From NCBI GenBank assembly GCA_032821775.1, contig JAVLRN010000059.1, forward strand, positions 1-21,722: DNA of 21,722 nt, written 5' to 3'. This stretch comes from Sanguinoderma infundibulare (Eukaryota; Basidiomycota; Agaricomycetes; Polyporales; Polyporaceae). Below the pieces are notes generated by a model, which saw only the letters and a list, made by a program, of their open reading frames with translations, was not told the DNA's origin and did not search any database. Below, piece after piece: positions 7,756-16,284 of this stretch. Within the stretch, counting starts at the first letter, position 1. Every line of letters begins with the position of its first letter. Both the position numbers and the translations under genes were made by a program.

Positions 7756-8931
7756 CAAAAAAAAAAATATGTTTAGCCCTGCTCCCAGTCTCATAAATCA
7801 TCTATATTACGAGAAGAGGCAGGACTTGTATTATACAAATTTAAAAGTTTTTTAACAAACCTTTCTATATTAAAAAATATAGTAATTAATTATAAAAATT
7901 AAACAGCAAATATTATAAACCTATTTTATATTTTAAAGTAGGATAAATATGATCAGATACAAGCGCTCTTACTTTAATTACATCTCTGGCTTTAAAATGT
8001 AACCTCTATCTTTATCAGAATGAGGAGTTTTAACTAAATAAGAAGAAATATCAAATTTAGAAAGTAAAATAGATTGAATCCTATTCACTTCCATTAAAGT
8101 AAAGTTATTAAGATGAAGAATTATTCTAGAACAACTTTTATCCCAGCTTCCATCACCCATTATTAGAAAAGCAAAAGCTAATGGTGTAAATAAAGAATCT
8201 AAATTTAAGGGTAACACCTTAATATTCTTGTTATCTATTGATTTATACCAATCATTATATAAAGAAGTGAAAAAGGTAAAGAAAGAGTTTGAAATGAATA
8301 AACTATTTTTTTATTTTGTCTGTTAATAATATGAATTCCACTTAACACTAAATTTAATTGAAAACACATTTTTCAAATTTCCTGAGTTAATTCTTGGTGT
8401 GTTTGTTGAATACTTAATAGTGCTTGTTTACCATTCATTCTAATTGAACCATCTGATAACATTATACCACAAACAACTTGCTTAAACCAATCTGGTATAC
8501 TATTAGAGACTCTAATTTTCTCTTCTTTTGGCATATAACCTCTTGTTCTTTTTTTTGGTAAAATAGGTACAGCCATATAAAAAAATATGATCAGGTACTA
8601 ATATTCCGTTTTTAAAAATAAATTCAAAGTAATTACTGTATAAAAATATAATTAATATAGGCAACCCTATAATAAACATATTGGCAATCACTTTCATAAT
8701 TGATTGGACTATATCTTAATAAATAAATTAAAATAATCTATTTACTTCTTTCGTGTAGTCTCTGAGGATACTACTTTCTTTAAAGAGTTTAAATAAAGAT
8801 TTGGTTTCCTGCTGATTGTCCATTGTTACATCCTTTAGGCTTCTAACTGGTAAAATTATTAAAATTATATAGTACCTAAGGCTTTAGGAGTTTCCAGCAC
8901 ATAGAAAGATTTAATGTTAGCCTTAGTGTTG
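7756..8931 (-). mobile_element. Group I intron nad5-i4
   Basis: 1176-nt intron between AVG and LSQYN. The core lies at the 5' end: 8803-8899 (ending GGACAATCAGCAGGAAACC on the minus strand), then CAGAGACTACACG near 8752-8767 and AAGATATAGTCC near 8704-8718, which can pair as P7. The HEG follows the core, so it sits in a peripheral 3' domain, the reverse of cox2-i1. Segment 8803-8899 is a 96/97 match to cox2-i1. The exon ends in T (8932) and the intron in G (7756). Confidence 0.88.
7913..8697 (-). pseudogene. LAGLIDADG endonuclease, frameshifted (nad5-i4 ORF)
   Basis: Double-motif LAGLIDADG gene of the LSDG/GDG style, in pieces. It starts at ATG 8697 (MKVIANMFIIGLPILIIF). A shift in a T-run near 8575 moves to MAVPILPKKRTRGYMPKEEK and the first motif VVCGIMLSDGS. 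A TGA read as Trp at QEI-W extends this, and a further shift lies near 8220-8340. The second motif is PLAFAFLIMGDGSWD. Another shift near 7990 precedes the family-typical tail SDHIYPTLKYKIGL, ending with TAA at 7913-7915. Both catalytic Asp residues remain. It is either a decayed HEG or an intact one with sequencing indels in homopolymers. Confidence 0.82.
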
Positions 8932-9168
8932 ACCAACAGCCATTACCATATATCCTAATTGACTTATAGTACTGAAAGCAATAATTCTTTTTAAATCATT
9001 TTGCACTAAACCACATGTAGCAGCAAAGAAAGCTGTAGAGGCACCCACTAAGGTAATAACTAATAATGCTGTTGAACTATATTCTAAGATTGGTGAACTT
9101 CTTACTAATAAATATAATCCAGCTGTTACTAGTGTGGCAGCATGAATTAATGCTGATACAGGTGTAGG
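8932..9168 (-). CDS. nad5: nad5 exon 4
   Basis: 79 codons, open throughout, from [20 protein letters not shown] to [11 protein letters not shown]. It contains the Nad5/Mrp-antiporter core with the conserved HAATLVTAG region and the [15 protein letters not shown] region, which lines the proton channel. Boundaries follow the group I rule: G at 9169 precedes CCT, and the exon ends in GGT before CAACAC. Confidence 0.95.
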
Positions 9169-10206
9169 CATTTATTGTTAACAGTAAATTTCTCTACTGA
9201 TCGGACTATATTATCTTAATATTTAAAAATATGAGCTTCACGTGTAGTCTCTGAGGATCCTACTCTTTTTATATTTACTTTGGCAAGACGGCCAGGCAGA
9301 GTAAAAAAAAAATTATTTTTTGGTTTCCTGCTGATTGCCCATTTTAATATCTTCAAGATTTTTACTACCTAAATGGCACCGCCATTAAATGAGTACCTAA
9401 AGCTTTAGGGTGTTCCAGCATATAGTGAAATTTAACGAGGGCCATACACCAAAACATTATATCCCTAATTTATATAAAAAATCCTTATGCATATACGGTT
9501 TTACTAATGAAATAACTCTATCCACACTAGTTTTAGATATTCTAATTCTATATCTATTGTTAATTTTATCTCTTACCTTCAAAGTAGATTTAATATTTAA
9601 CTTTCCTAGTAATGATTGAAGAATTATACATTCTTCCTTGGTAAATTATTCTGTACAAAGAAGAACTGTTTTAGTTCTACCATGTGAATCAAAATAACCA
9701 TCAACCATTATCCAATAAGCTAATGATATTTCTGAAAACATTTCAGATATATTTTTGGGTACAATTTTTATGAACTTGTTTTTTTCATTATACCATTTAT
9801 ACCACATACTATGTAAAGCTGTAAATAAAGTATGTGTTTTTGTACTAAAATGATACTGAGTTATTTTTTTACCTTTATGTTGAGGTAGTAAAATATTTGG
9901 ATAAGGAAAAAATTTTGTATTAGTAAATTGACTATAAATATTATCATTTAAATGATGTAAATAATTTAAGGAATAAACATCCATAGTCATAGAATATTTA
10001 CCTTCACCTTTATTCTTTTTAGAAAGATTAGTTGAACCATCACCTAACATATTACCTGTTATAGTATATAATGTTTGATTCGGTATAGAATTAATAATAG
10101 GTAAAATAGAGGTAGCAATATTAATGTCGTATGAACTTAAATAATAAGTATAGCAATATAAGATATTTATATATAATAGTGAAAATATGATGTTTAATAC
10201 TTTAAA
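9169..10206 (-). mobile_element. Group I intron nad5-i3
   Basis: 1038-nt intron inserted after GSMEG and before PTPVSAL. The core is at the 3' end: GGGCAATCAGCAGGAAACC near 9321-9345, CAGAGACTACACG near 9239-9252 and ATATAGTCCGATC near 9195-9210. The HEG is 5' and in frame with exon 3. A 6-bp hairpin AATGGC/GCCATT (9372-9377 with 9381-9386) and a G/C-rich patch (TGGCAAGACGGCCAGGCAG, 9281-9299) lie in the core's peripheral loops. The core is related to, but clearly diverged from, those of cox2-i1 and nad5-i4. Confidence 0.87.
9457..10206 (-). pseudogene. LAGLIDADG endonuclease with one premature stop (nad5-i3 ORF)
   Basis: Reads in frame from exon 3 (FKVLNIIFSLLY...). First motif YTITGNMLGDGS, second motif ISLAYWIMVDGYFD. 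An in-frame TAA at 9646-9648 follows TKTVLLCTE. The same frame then continues for 62 codons with typical family sequence (FTKEECIILQSLLGK and the tail KPYMHKDFLYKLGI) to TAA at 9457-9459. The conserved downstream tail shows that the stop is recent, or an error. Loss of the tail would remove part of the second domain's fold. Confidence 0.86.
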
Positions 10207-10401
10207 ACCCTCCATTGAGCCAGGTAACCAACTATGTAATGGAATTTGTGCAGATTTAGCCATAGCTCCACTTAATAATAAAATACCAATAACATCAATA
10301 GCTGTACTATTCATAAATGGTGCTAAACTAAATAATGTTGAATAATTTAATGAACCTAATAAGGCTATTAGTGCAAAGAATCCTATACTTAACCCCATAT
10401 C
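10207..10401 (-). CDS. nad5: nad5 exon 3
   Basis: 65 codons, fully open, DMGLSIGFFALIALLGSLNY to LHSWLPGSMEG. It includes the conserved GAMAKSAQIPLHSWLPGSMEG of the Nad5 antiporter core, with the functional Lys. The 5' end is set by the G at 10402 preceding GAT; the 3' end GGT is followed by intron 3. Confidence 0.95.
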
Positions 10402-11721
10402 CATGGCAGTCAAATTTATCATGCAATTAAAAATTTGATTATTTTCTTTTTGTGTTCATTTTATCTTTGATTAATTGAATTTTAGCTATTCCTATAGGGC
10501 TTAGATGCTTACCTTCACCTATTAAAGTAGCAATTCCACAAAAATCTTGAAAATCTAATTGTTTGATCCCCTTAATTGAATAAGCTTTAAAAAAAGGAAT
10601 AATTTTATTATTAATGTCTACAAATTTACCCACTTTAAAAACTTTAGCATTTTCACTGTGATAATAAACGGCACCACAATTCAAATATTTAGTTATTAAC
10701 TCTAATAAAATTTTGTCTCTATGATGTTGCGAAATTTTAAAGATTAATTGAACAATTTGACCTATTTTATTTTTATTAGATTTAGAAATAGTAACTAAAA
10801 AGCAACCTTCAGCGCTTGCAAATCCTGCTATCCAATTAGGATTTGGAATTTCAGTATATTTAATAATTGGTCGAGGCACTGGTTTATAATTAACAAACTC
10901 AGATTTTTGCAAACCAGATAGGCCTAAGTTCATTGAGGCTCTAATATTAATAATTTGCAGTAATCCTACGTCAGTCAAGTGAACCTTAGTGTTAATAAGG
11001 TTAACAATTTGTTTAAATAATTCAAAATCCGCAGCTTTTTGAGAAAGTAAAGGAAAATTTACAAAGTGTGGTATTATAAAATTTGTTAAATCATGAAGTG
11101 AGTTTACTCTAAAGCTTTTTTCGCTTCGGTTATTTTTGCTAACGATGCTTCCGCAGGCAAAAAATTATTGTAATTGTAATAATAATTTCATATCCCTAGA
11201 ATGTAAAGAGATTTGAAAACTCGGTTTTACGGTCCATCCAACTCTTCCTTTTATCCGTTTATCTATAGATATGGATACACTGAAAGAAGCTTCACCGTCG
11301 CAAAAACCAGTCACAAACCAAGGATCTAACTTAGTTAATTGAACTTGCGCATAGGCGCTGGTACAAAAATTTGTTTTATTTTTTAATTGTTTAGAAAGGA
11401 CTTTGATTTGATAGTTTCTTTCGAAACCCATTAGAGTACACCTTAAGAGCTAATTACTTAATAAAGAATTGCTCCAACTACCATCTACTCGTTGCTCTTT
11501 TACAGAATTTATATAATTTGGCTGTGGGTTTTGTTTAATAAATTCTGACTTAGATCCGCGATAACCCATTTCGTTTTCACTCATCTTATGACTTGTTACC
11601 ATCAGAGTATTAGTCTGGCCACTTATAGCCTTTCGAAGATAGCTTGGTATCATAAGCTTTTAGGGCGTCCCCGGACGTTGATAGTTTTAGGCACAATAGA
11701 GAGATCCTACCCTCTCAAAGC
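10402..11721 (-). mobile_element. Group I intron nad5-i2, paralogous to the rns intron
   Basis: 1320-nt intron between MNRVG and DMGLS. Its first 300 nt (about 11690-11395) match the 5' region of the rns intron, including an identical 43-nt block (11408-11450 versus 3814-3856) and several further shared blocks (AAAGAGCAACGAGTAGATGG, ATCGCGGATCTAAGTCAGA, AACAAGTCATAAGATGA). The catalytic core is therefore 5' and the HEG runs through and beyond it. The intron ends in G at 10402. Confidence 0.88.
10439..11653 (-). pseudogene. Double-motif LAGLIDADG endonuclease with two in-frame stops (nad5-i2 ORF)
   Basis: One continuous frame from ATG 11653 to TAA at 10439, broken only by TAG at 11450-11452 and TAA at 11165-11167. 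Order: core-encoded N-terminus (MIPSYLRKAISG, GYRGSKSEF, VKEQRVDGSWS), MGFERNYQIKV at 11431, first motif PWFVTGFCDGEASF, second motif PNWIAGFASAEGCF, and the family C-terminus (GIKQLDFQDFCGIATLIGEG). The first stop is harmless if translation starts at 11431. The second separates the two LAGLIDADG domains and would leave a half-protein. It is homologous to the rns intron ORF in both N-terminal region and domain layout. Confidence 0.88.
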
Positions 11722-11818
11722 ACCTACTCTTATTCATAGTTAAGGCTAATATTGCTGCTTTATTAGCTTGAATTCTAGTAAACCAGAAGTTAATTAATAA
11801 ATAAGAAACTACTCCAAT
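11722..11818 (-). CDS. nad5: nad5 exon 2 (contains a +1 indel)
   Basis: 97 nt where 96 are expected. Reads [20 protein letters not shown] then AAILALTMN; the expected RVG before the junction needs one A fewer in AATAAGAGTAGGT (extra base at about 11730). It joins GWEG of exon 1 to DMGLS of exon 3. The 5' boundary is at 11818 (intron G at 11819). The protein context is highly conserved, so the extra base is the anomaly rather than the exon call. Confidence 0.88.
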
Positions 11819-12967
11819 CAAATCTTAAAATAAAGAAATTTAAATTATATAATTTCTCTATAGTCTAATTGTGACACATATAGAAAGCTTTTTTCTTTAT
11901 TTCCTGTACATTGAACACCTATCAGGTTTTACTTCATGCCTTGACATCATTGTCAAATTAGGTTGAAACAAAGATGAAGATTCTGACTATGCATTAAGCA
12001 CCATTTCAGGCACCCCATTATTGAACTAGTCGATAGCGATTTAAAATGAAACCGACGATCTATAAAAAAAAGCTTATTAATTTTGATCGTTTTCAATAAT
12101 GTCGCAAAAAATGTTATTCATATTCATATTCATAATGAATTAAATATAAATGAATCTTTATTCTTCATTTCAATTTTTCTAAAGATTTACATTTTTTTAC
12201 TATGGTATTAAATAATAATCTCCTAATTTATAATATAAAGTAGATACCATATAAGGTTTAATAATATTAGAAAAAGTAGACAATAGATTGACTAGAAACA
12301 TATAAAGTATATCCTTTATTTTTTCCTCTGAGTGTATTGTAACTGTAAGATTGAATTTGTTTTTTAATATTTCACATAATTGTGAAAGTTCTTTATATGT
12401 AAAAACAATTAGTAGCTATTTTGCTCCTTTTTTTAATTTACTACCATCATCCATAAACCATATAGCTAAAGCAAGTGGACTTAAAATTTGTTCTCATATT
12501 ATGAGGTATTATTTTAACATATTTTCCTTCACATAAGGTATAAAACATATCATAGAATCCAATTAAAGCTAGAAAAGTATAAGTATTTATACTATAATGA
12601 AAATATATTTCCCCATTTTTTCATAATTCTTTTTTTTAGTTTAGGTTTATTAATATTACAATAAACCTCTAGTAGATAAATAAGAATGAATACCACATTA
12701 AATATTCTACATTTTTATTGATTGTTCAAATTTCATTCTAGTTCCTATTCCTTTTTTTCTTTTTTCTAAATGACCATCACTTAATAATGAACCTATTATT
12801 ATGGAATTATATCTATATTATGAGGACCTATTCTTTCTAAGGAAGTTATTCTTGTTTTATTTATTTGCTCAGATATATGCAATGGTAATGAAAATAAAAC
12901 AATATTAAATTCGCTAGGGACACCAATAAAGATTATTAAGATAATACCATTTAAGGCAATTTAATTT
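11819..12967 (-). mobile_element. Group I intron nad5-i1
   Basis: 1149-nt intron splitting the conserved FVGWEG-IGV motif of Nad5. The 5' exon ends in GGT (12968) and the intron ends in G (11819). The core lies at the 3' side, about 11830-12060; TAGACTATAGAG near 11853-11866 and CATAGTCAGAATC near 11978-11990 are candidate P7-type pieces. The HEG is 5' of the core. Confidence 0.83.
12200..12967 (-). pseudogene. LAGLIDADG endonuclease, multiply frameshifted (nad5-i1 ORF)
   Basis: No single long frame survives, but pieces in different frames line up as a LAGLIDADG protein of the LSDG style: IGVPSEFNIVLFSLPLHISE (unusual N-terminus), then SIIIGSLLSDGHLEKRKKGI (first motif), HYSINTYTFLALIGFYDMF, EGKYVKIIPHNM, LSPLALAIWFMDDGSKLKKG (second motif) and the tail SNIIKPYMVSTLYYKLG, ending with TAG at 12200-12202. 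At least four indels are needed to join them. Both motif Asp residues persist. It is likely an extension of exon 1. Confidence 0.75.
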
Positions 12968-13393
12968 ACCTTCCCAACCTACAAACATTACAAAATAATT
13001 AGCACCAGAAACTAATACTAACATAAAGAATGTGAATAATTGATAAATAAGAAAAGAACCTTTGATTGTGAGGATCTTCTGCCATATAATTAGTAGAAAA
13101 AATATGGATTAAAGATGAAATATAAAGTACAGGTATAAACATTGATACTGTTAATTGATCAAATAAAAATTCCCATTGAATACTTAATATTTCTGAATCC
13201 ATCCATGAACATAAATGAACTAATACTGGAGAACCACATAAACCTACTTCATAAAAAGCTAAAGTAGCTAAAATTGATGATATTATTAAGCAAGTACATG
13301 TGATGATATGAGCACCAGTCACACCTATTTTTCTACCTAATAACCTGAAACAAAACTCCCTAATAAAGGAAAAATTAATATTGATAAATACAT
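12968..13393 (-). CDS. nad5: nad5 exon 1 (two compensating indels)
   Basis: N-terminal 142 codons of Nad5 from ATG 13393: MYLSILIFPLLGSFVSG, then after a missing T near 13342 LLGRKIGVTGAHIITCTCLI and onward to EDPHNQRFFSYLS. An extra base near 13037 then shifts the frame, before FTFFMLVLVSGANYFVMFVG and WEG. Five hydrophobic helices are visible. The ATG overlaps the nad4L stop as TAATG, the usual fungal arrangement, and this fixes the start. The two indels cancel in length (426 nt), so the sequence would encode a normal protein if both were corrected. With the other exons Nad5 would be about 701 residues, normal for the family. Confidence 0.88.
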
Positions 13394-13662
13394 TATGTTC
13401 TTAAAGAGATATTTCCTCCTTAATCTATAAAAAGCAACTAAAATACTTAAACCTATTACTGATTCTGACACCTGCTATTGATATAATAAAGATACTAAAA
13501 TTTTGTCCGATAGCATCGTCAAAACTAAATGAACTTATTAACACTAATAAGGTTACAGCTAATAGCATTATTTCTATTGCTATAATCATTAATATTATGT
13601 TTTTTCTATTTAAAATAAATCCTAAAACACCAATTAAAAAATAAAAATAATGATAAATTCAT
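13393..13662 (-). CDS. nad4L: nad4L (NADH dehydrogenase subunit 4L), three +1 indels
   Basis: Small three-helix membrane subunit of complex I. Minus-strand pieces in three frames read MNLSLFLF, then LIGVLGFILNRKNIILMIIA, IEIMLLAVTLLVLISSFSFD and DAIGQNFSIFIISIAGA, then ESVIGLSILVAFYRLRG and a TAA overlapping the nad5 ATG. Extra bases lie in a T-run (13636-13641), at about 13468 and at about 13418. Removing three bases from 270 gives 88 residues plus stop, the standard fungal Nad4L length, so the gene call is firm although no single frame is open. Its position directly before nad5 is the canonical fungal gene pair. Confidence 0.86.
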
Positions 13663-13924
13663 AGGTTTAAATATTTAGCTTATCCTTTGGGTACCAATAA
13701 TATGAAAAGAAAATGAAGACTACTTCATTTTATGTTAAATTATTTATAAATAGGGTTTTCATATTTTTATCCCTTTGATTTTTTTATAAAATATAATTAT
13801 ATAAATATTAAACTATATTTTTATGGTTATACATAGAATAATAATTTATAATATTTTTATTTGAATATCTATCTATTTAATAGATTATTTATTTCTACCG
13901 GTGATAGAGATTATAAATTATAAA
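13663..13924. other. nad4L-cox3 spacer with a copy of an rnl-intron motif
   Basis: 262 AT-rich nt with no gene I can support. Positions 13683-13713 repeat a 31-nt stretch found at 20523-20553 inside the rnl 2449 intron (TCCTTTGGGTAC then AATATGAAAAGAAAA, three mismatches). It may be an intron-derived fragment left in the spacer. The rest is A/T tracts. Confidence 0.6.
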
Positions 13925-14098
13925 TTAGTTTCCACCCCAGTAATATACTGCCAATAAATAAAAATAACCATACCACATCTACAAAGTGCCAGTATAAGAT
14001 ACTTGCTTCATATCCAATATGGTGACTATTTGTTAAATGATAATTGATTATTCTAAAGAAACCTACTGCAATAAATATTGTTCCTATAATAACATGTA
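13925..14098 (-). CDS. cox3: cox3 exon 2 (one +1 indel near the C-terminus)
   Basis: C-terminal part of cytochrome c oxidase subunit 3: [20 protein letters not shown], then [20 protein letters not shown] and VVWLFLFI. The expected end AVYYWGGN followed by TAA at 13927-13925 appears only if one G is removed from the GG at 13951-13952. Left as is, the frame runs to TAA at 13911 with a non-family tail ([13 protein letters not shown]). Exons 1 and 2 minus one base each give 269 residues, exactly the normal fungal Cox3 length. The 5' boundary is T at 14098 (TAC completes GGT-TAC across the intron). Confidence 0.9.
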
Positions 14099-15646
14099 CA
14101 AATTTGTTATCATAATACATTTAATATTATTTCAACAACTTACGCTGTTGTTCAGACTATTTCATCAATAGATTAATCTATTGGAGGGATCCGTGGAAAG
14201 ATTATTGTTTACATAAATACTCACTTCTAGTCGTTGAACCTTCAAATATTAATCTTTATTTGCACAATTCTATTTCTTTTTTTATAAAAACAAAATATGA
14301 TTATTCTTAAAAACAAAGAAAAGTATATAAAAATATATAGAATAATTATGTTTAATATAAGCTTGGCTGCAAATTGTCCTCCCGCTAAGATGAGGGTTTC
14401 TATGCAATTAACCCTCTTTCTGTCAAAATAAAATAATACTGTTAAATTTAAATCTATAATTTTTGTAAATTTGACCGTTAAGTAAATATTTTTTTATAAT
14501 AGATCTATCTATCTGTATATTCTACTACATTCACTAATGCTTGAAAAAACGAATTCATTATTTAAAAGATCAAGAGCTGTTATTTTTATTTTATCAGATA
14601 CTAATTTTAAAGTATTTCTATAAAATCTTAAGCCACCATTTTTAAATGATATATGGTGAAGGAATATTAAATAGTATTTGATACTTTTTATTAAAATCTT
14701 GGACTTCTTTAGATGGCAATGATGTTTTAAAAGTTGATAATCTAAAATTATTCCAATTACTTGTTATTTCTCTAGCTAAAGATTCACCTTCCGGTATGGT
14801 ATGATAACCATTATAATAAATATTAACTAAAATACAAAAATCATTAAATCTTTTAATTCTTACTATTTAATAATTTAGTACTAGTAAAAAGCGGAACAAA
14901 TGACATTTTTAAAAAATGGATGTTGTATTAAATTCTAATGTTACCATTTGGTTAGAATTATTTCTAGGACTATTTATATTTATATTACCAAATTGAAAAT
15001 AGTCTACTATGGCCCTAAATAATGGTAATTCTTTAACATGATTTTCAAATTTTAACACAGGTCTATTAAGATGTGCTGAAAATGAGGCATCACCATCAAC
15101 GAAACCACCTAAACCAATATTTATTTAAGTGTGATAGGGCTGACTTGCCTCTAAATAGATGGAAGGATTTTTTAATTCATGATAAAACTTTATCATTTCA
15201 TTTCTTCACTATCGGTAAGATGACCTTTGTTTTTAATTAAATTAACTGCTTTTTCAAAGATTAAAAACTGAAAATATTTAGAACTCTTTAATGGAACTAA
15301 ATTAAAACTGGGACAATAATATTTATTAATGAAGCTTGATCATTGACAAAAAAATTACATCTGTTTTTCGAAATAGATATTTTTCCGCATCCTAGTTTTT
15401 TTTGTATAAACTTTAAAACATCTAAATCGTCTAGATGAAGACCTATTTGAAAAGTAAGTATTAAACTATTGTATTTATTGTCTTGACTTGTGTAGTTTCT
15501 CAAACTAATATTAAAATTACCTTCAGCATCTACAAAACCTGGAAGCCATTCTAAAAATGATGTATCTATTTTTTTAATATCGGAGTGAACTTTTCTAATA
15601 TATACGGAATTTTTATTATTTATTTTGGTAGGGGCTAATTTTATTA
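14099..15646 (-). mobile_element. Group I intron in cox3
   Basis: 1548-nt intron splitting STGLHG-LHVIIG, after the T of CATGGGT. The core is at the 3' end: GGTTCAACGACTAG near 14227-14240 and ATAGTCTGAACAACAG near 14145-14160 form P7, and GCTGCAAATTGTCC lies near 14364-14385. These elements match the core of the rnl 2449 and 2584 introns (for example GGAAAGATTATTGTTTA at 14195-14211 and 20579-20595), so the three form one subgroup. The intron ends in G at 14099. Confidence 0.88.
14408..15646 (-). pseudogene. LAGLIDADG endonuclease with NUMOD1-like tail, frameshifted (cox3 intron ORF)
   Basis: In frame with exon 1 for the first ~115 codons, including the first motif FLEWLPGFVDAEGNF. A deleted T near 15305 then shifts the frame to FNLVPLKSSKYFQFLIFEKA and NKGHLTDSEEM. 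The second motif IGLGGFVDGDASFSAHL is at about 15070-15125. Further pieces near 14850-14530 read NIYYNGYHTIPEGESLAREI, FYRNTLKLVSDKIKITALDL and FSSISECSRI...DRSIIKKYLLNGQIYKNY. This last part resembles a NUMOD1 DNA-binding domain like the one ending the cox2-i1 ORF. It ends near TAA 14408-14410, with TGA as Trp just before. Several indels are needed to join the pieces; both motif acidic residues are kept. Confidence 0.8.
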
Positions 15647-16284
15647 ACCCATGTAAACCTGTTGAAGCATAGAATGTTGTACCAAAAACTGAATCAGTAA
15701 TAGTAAATGTAGCATTAAAATATTCAACATATTGTAAAGCAGTAAAAACAATAGCTAAGATAATAGTTAATAAACCACCTATTATTGCTCTTTTTCTATC
15801 TCCTTTAATTAATGCATGGTGTCCGTATGTTATAGTTGATCCACTACTTAACAATAAGAAAGTATTTAATAATGGTATTCCAAATGCTGATAATGCTTCT
15901 ATTCCTTGTGGTGGCCAAACCCCTCCAATTTCTACACTTGGACTTAAACTAGAATGGAAAAATGCCCAGAATACAGATAAGAATGCAAATACTTCACTCA
16001 ACAATAAATAAGATTACTCCTATTGTTAATCCTTTTTGTACTTGAGTAGTGTGACAACCTAAATAAGTTGCTTCTAAAATTATATCTCTAAACCATAATA
16101 ACATACCTAAACCTGTTGAAGCTAAACCTAACATAAATGTAAAATCACCATAACCATGCATTGATAATACTGCTCCTATTGTTAAATTTAATAATGAAAA
16201 ACTAACTAAAATAGGCCATGGAGATATAGTCACTAAATGGAATGGAAAACTTTGAAATAAATTACGATTTATGTTTAATAACAT
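15647..16284 (-). CDS. cox3: cox3 exon 1 (one +1 indel)
   Basis: N-terminal ~212 residues of Cox3, a seven-helix subunit of complex IV. Starts at ATG 16284 (MLLNINRNLFQSFPFHLVTI); upstream in-frame ATGs at 16350 would add 22 residues foreign to the family. It continues to KGLTIGVILFIV, where an extra G at about 15999 shifts the frame, then SEVFAFLSVFWAFFHSSLSP, VEIGGVWPPQGIEAL and FYASTGLHG. The EVFAF...WAFFHSSL helix and GHHALI segments are diagnostic. Length with exon 2 supports a single-base excess in each exon. Confidence 0.92.

Noticed and set aside
9410..9619. Plus-strand open frame of 69 codons
   Set aside because: Antisense to the conserved tail of the nad5-i3 endonuclease and part of its core.
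12351..12536. Plus-strand open frame of 61 codons
   Set aside because: Shadow of the broken nad5-i1 endonuclease, whose second motif is on the other strand here.
11722..16284. Whole region as a nuclear mitochondrial pseudogene (NUMT)
   Set aside because: The rRNA exons, tRNAs, intron junctions and several ORFs in the same window are intact and substitutions look conservative; scattered indels alone fit sequence error better. Kept only as an alternative in the findings.
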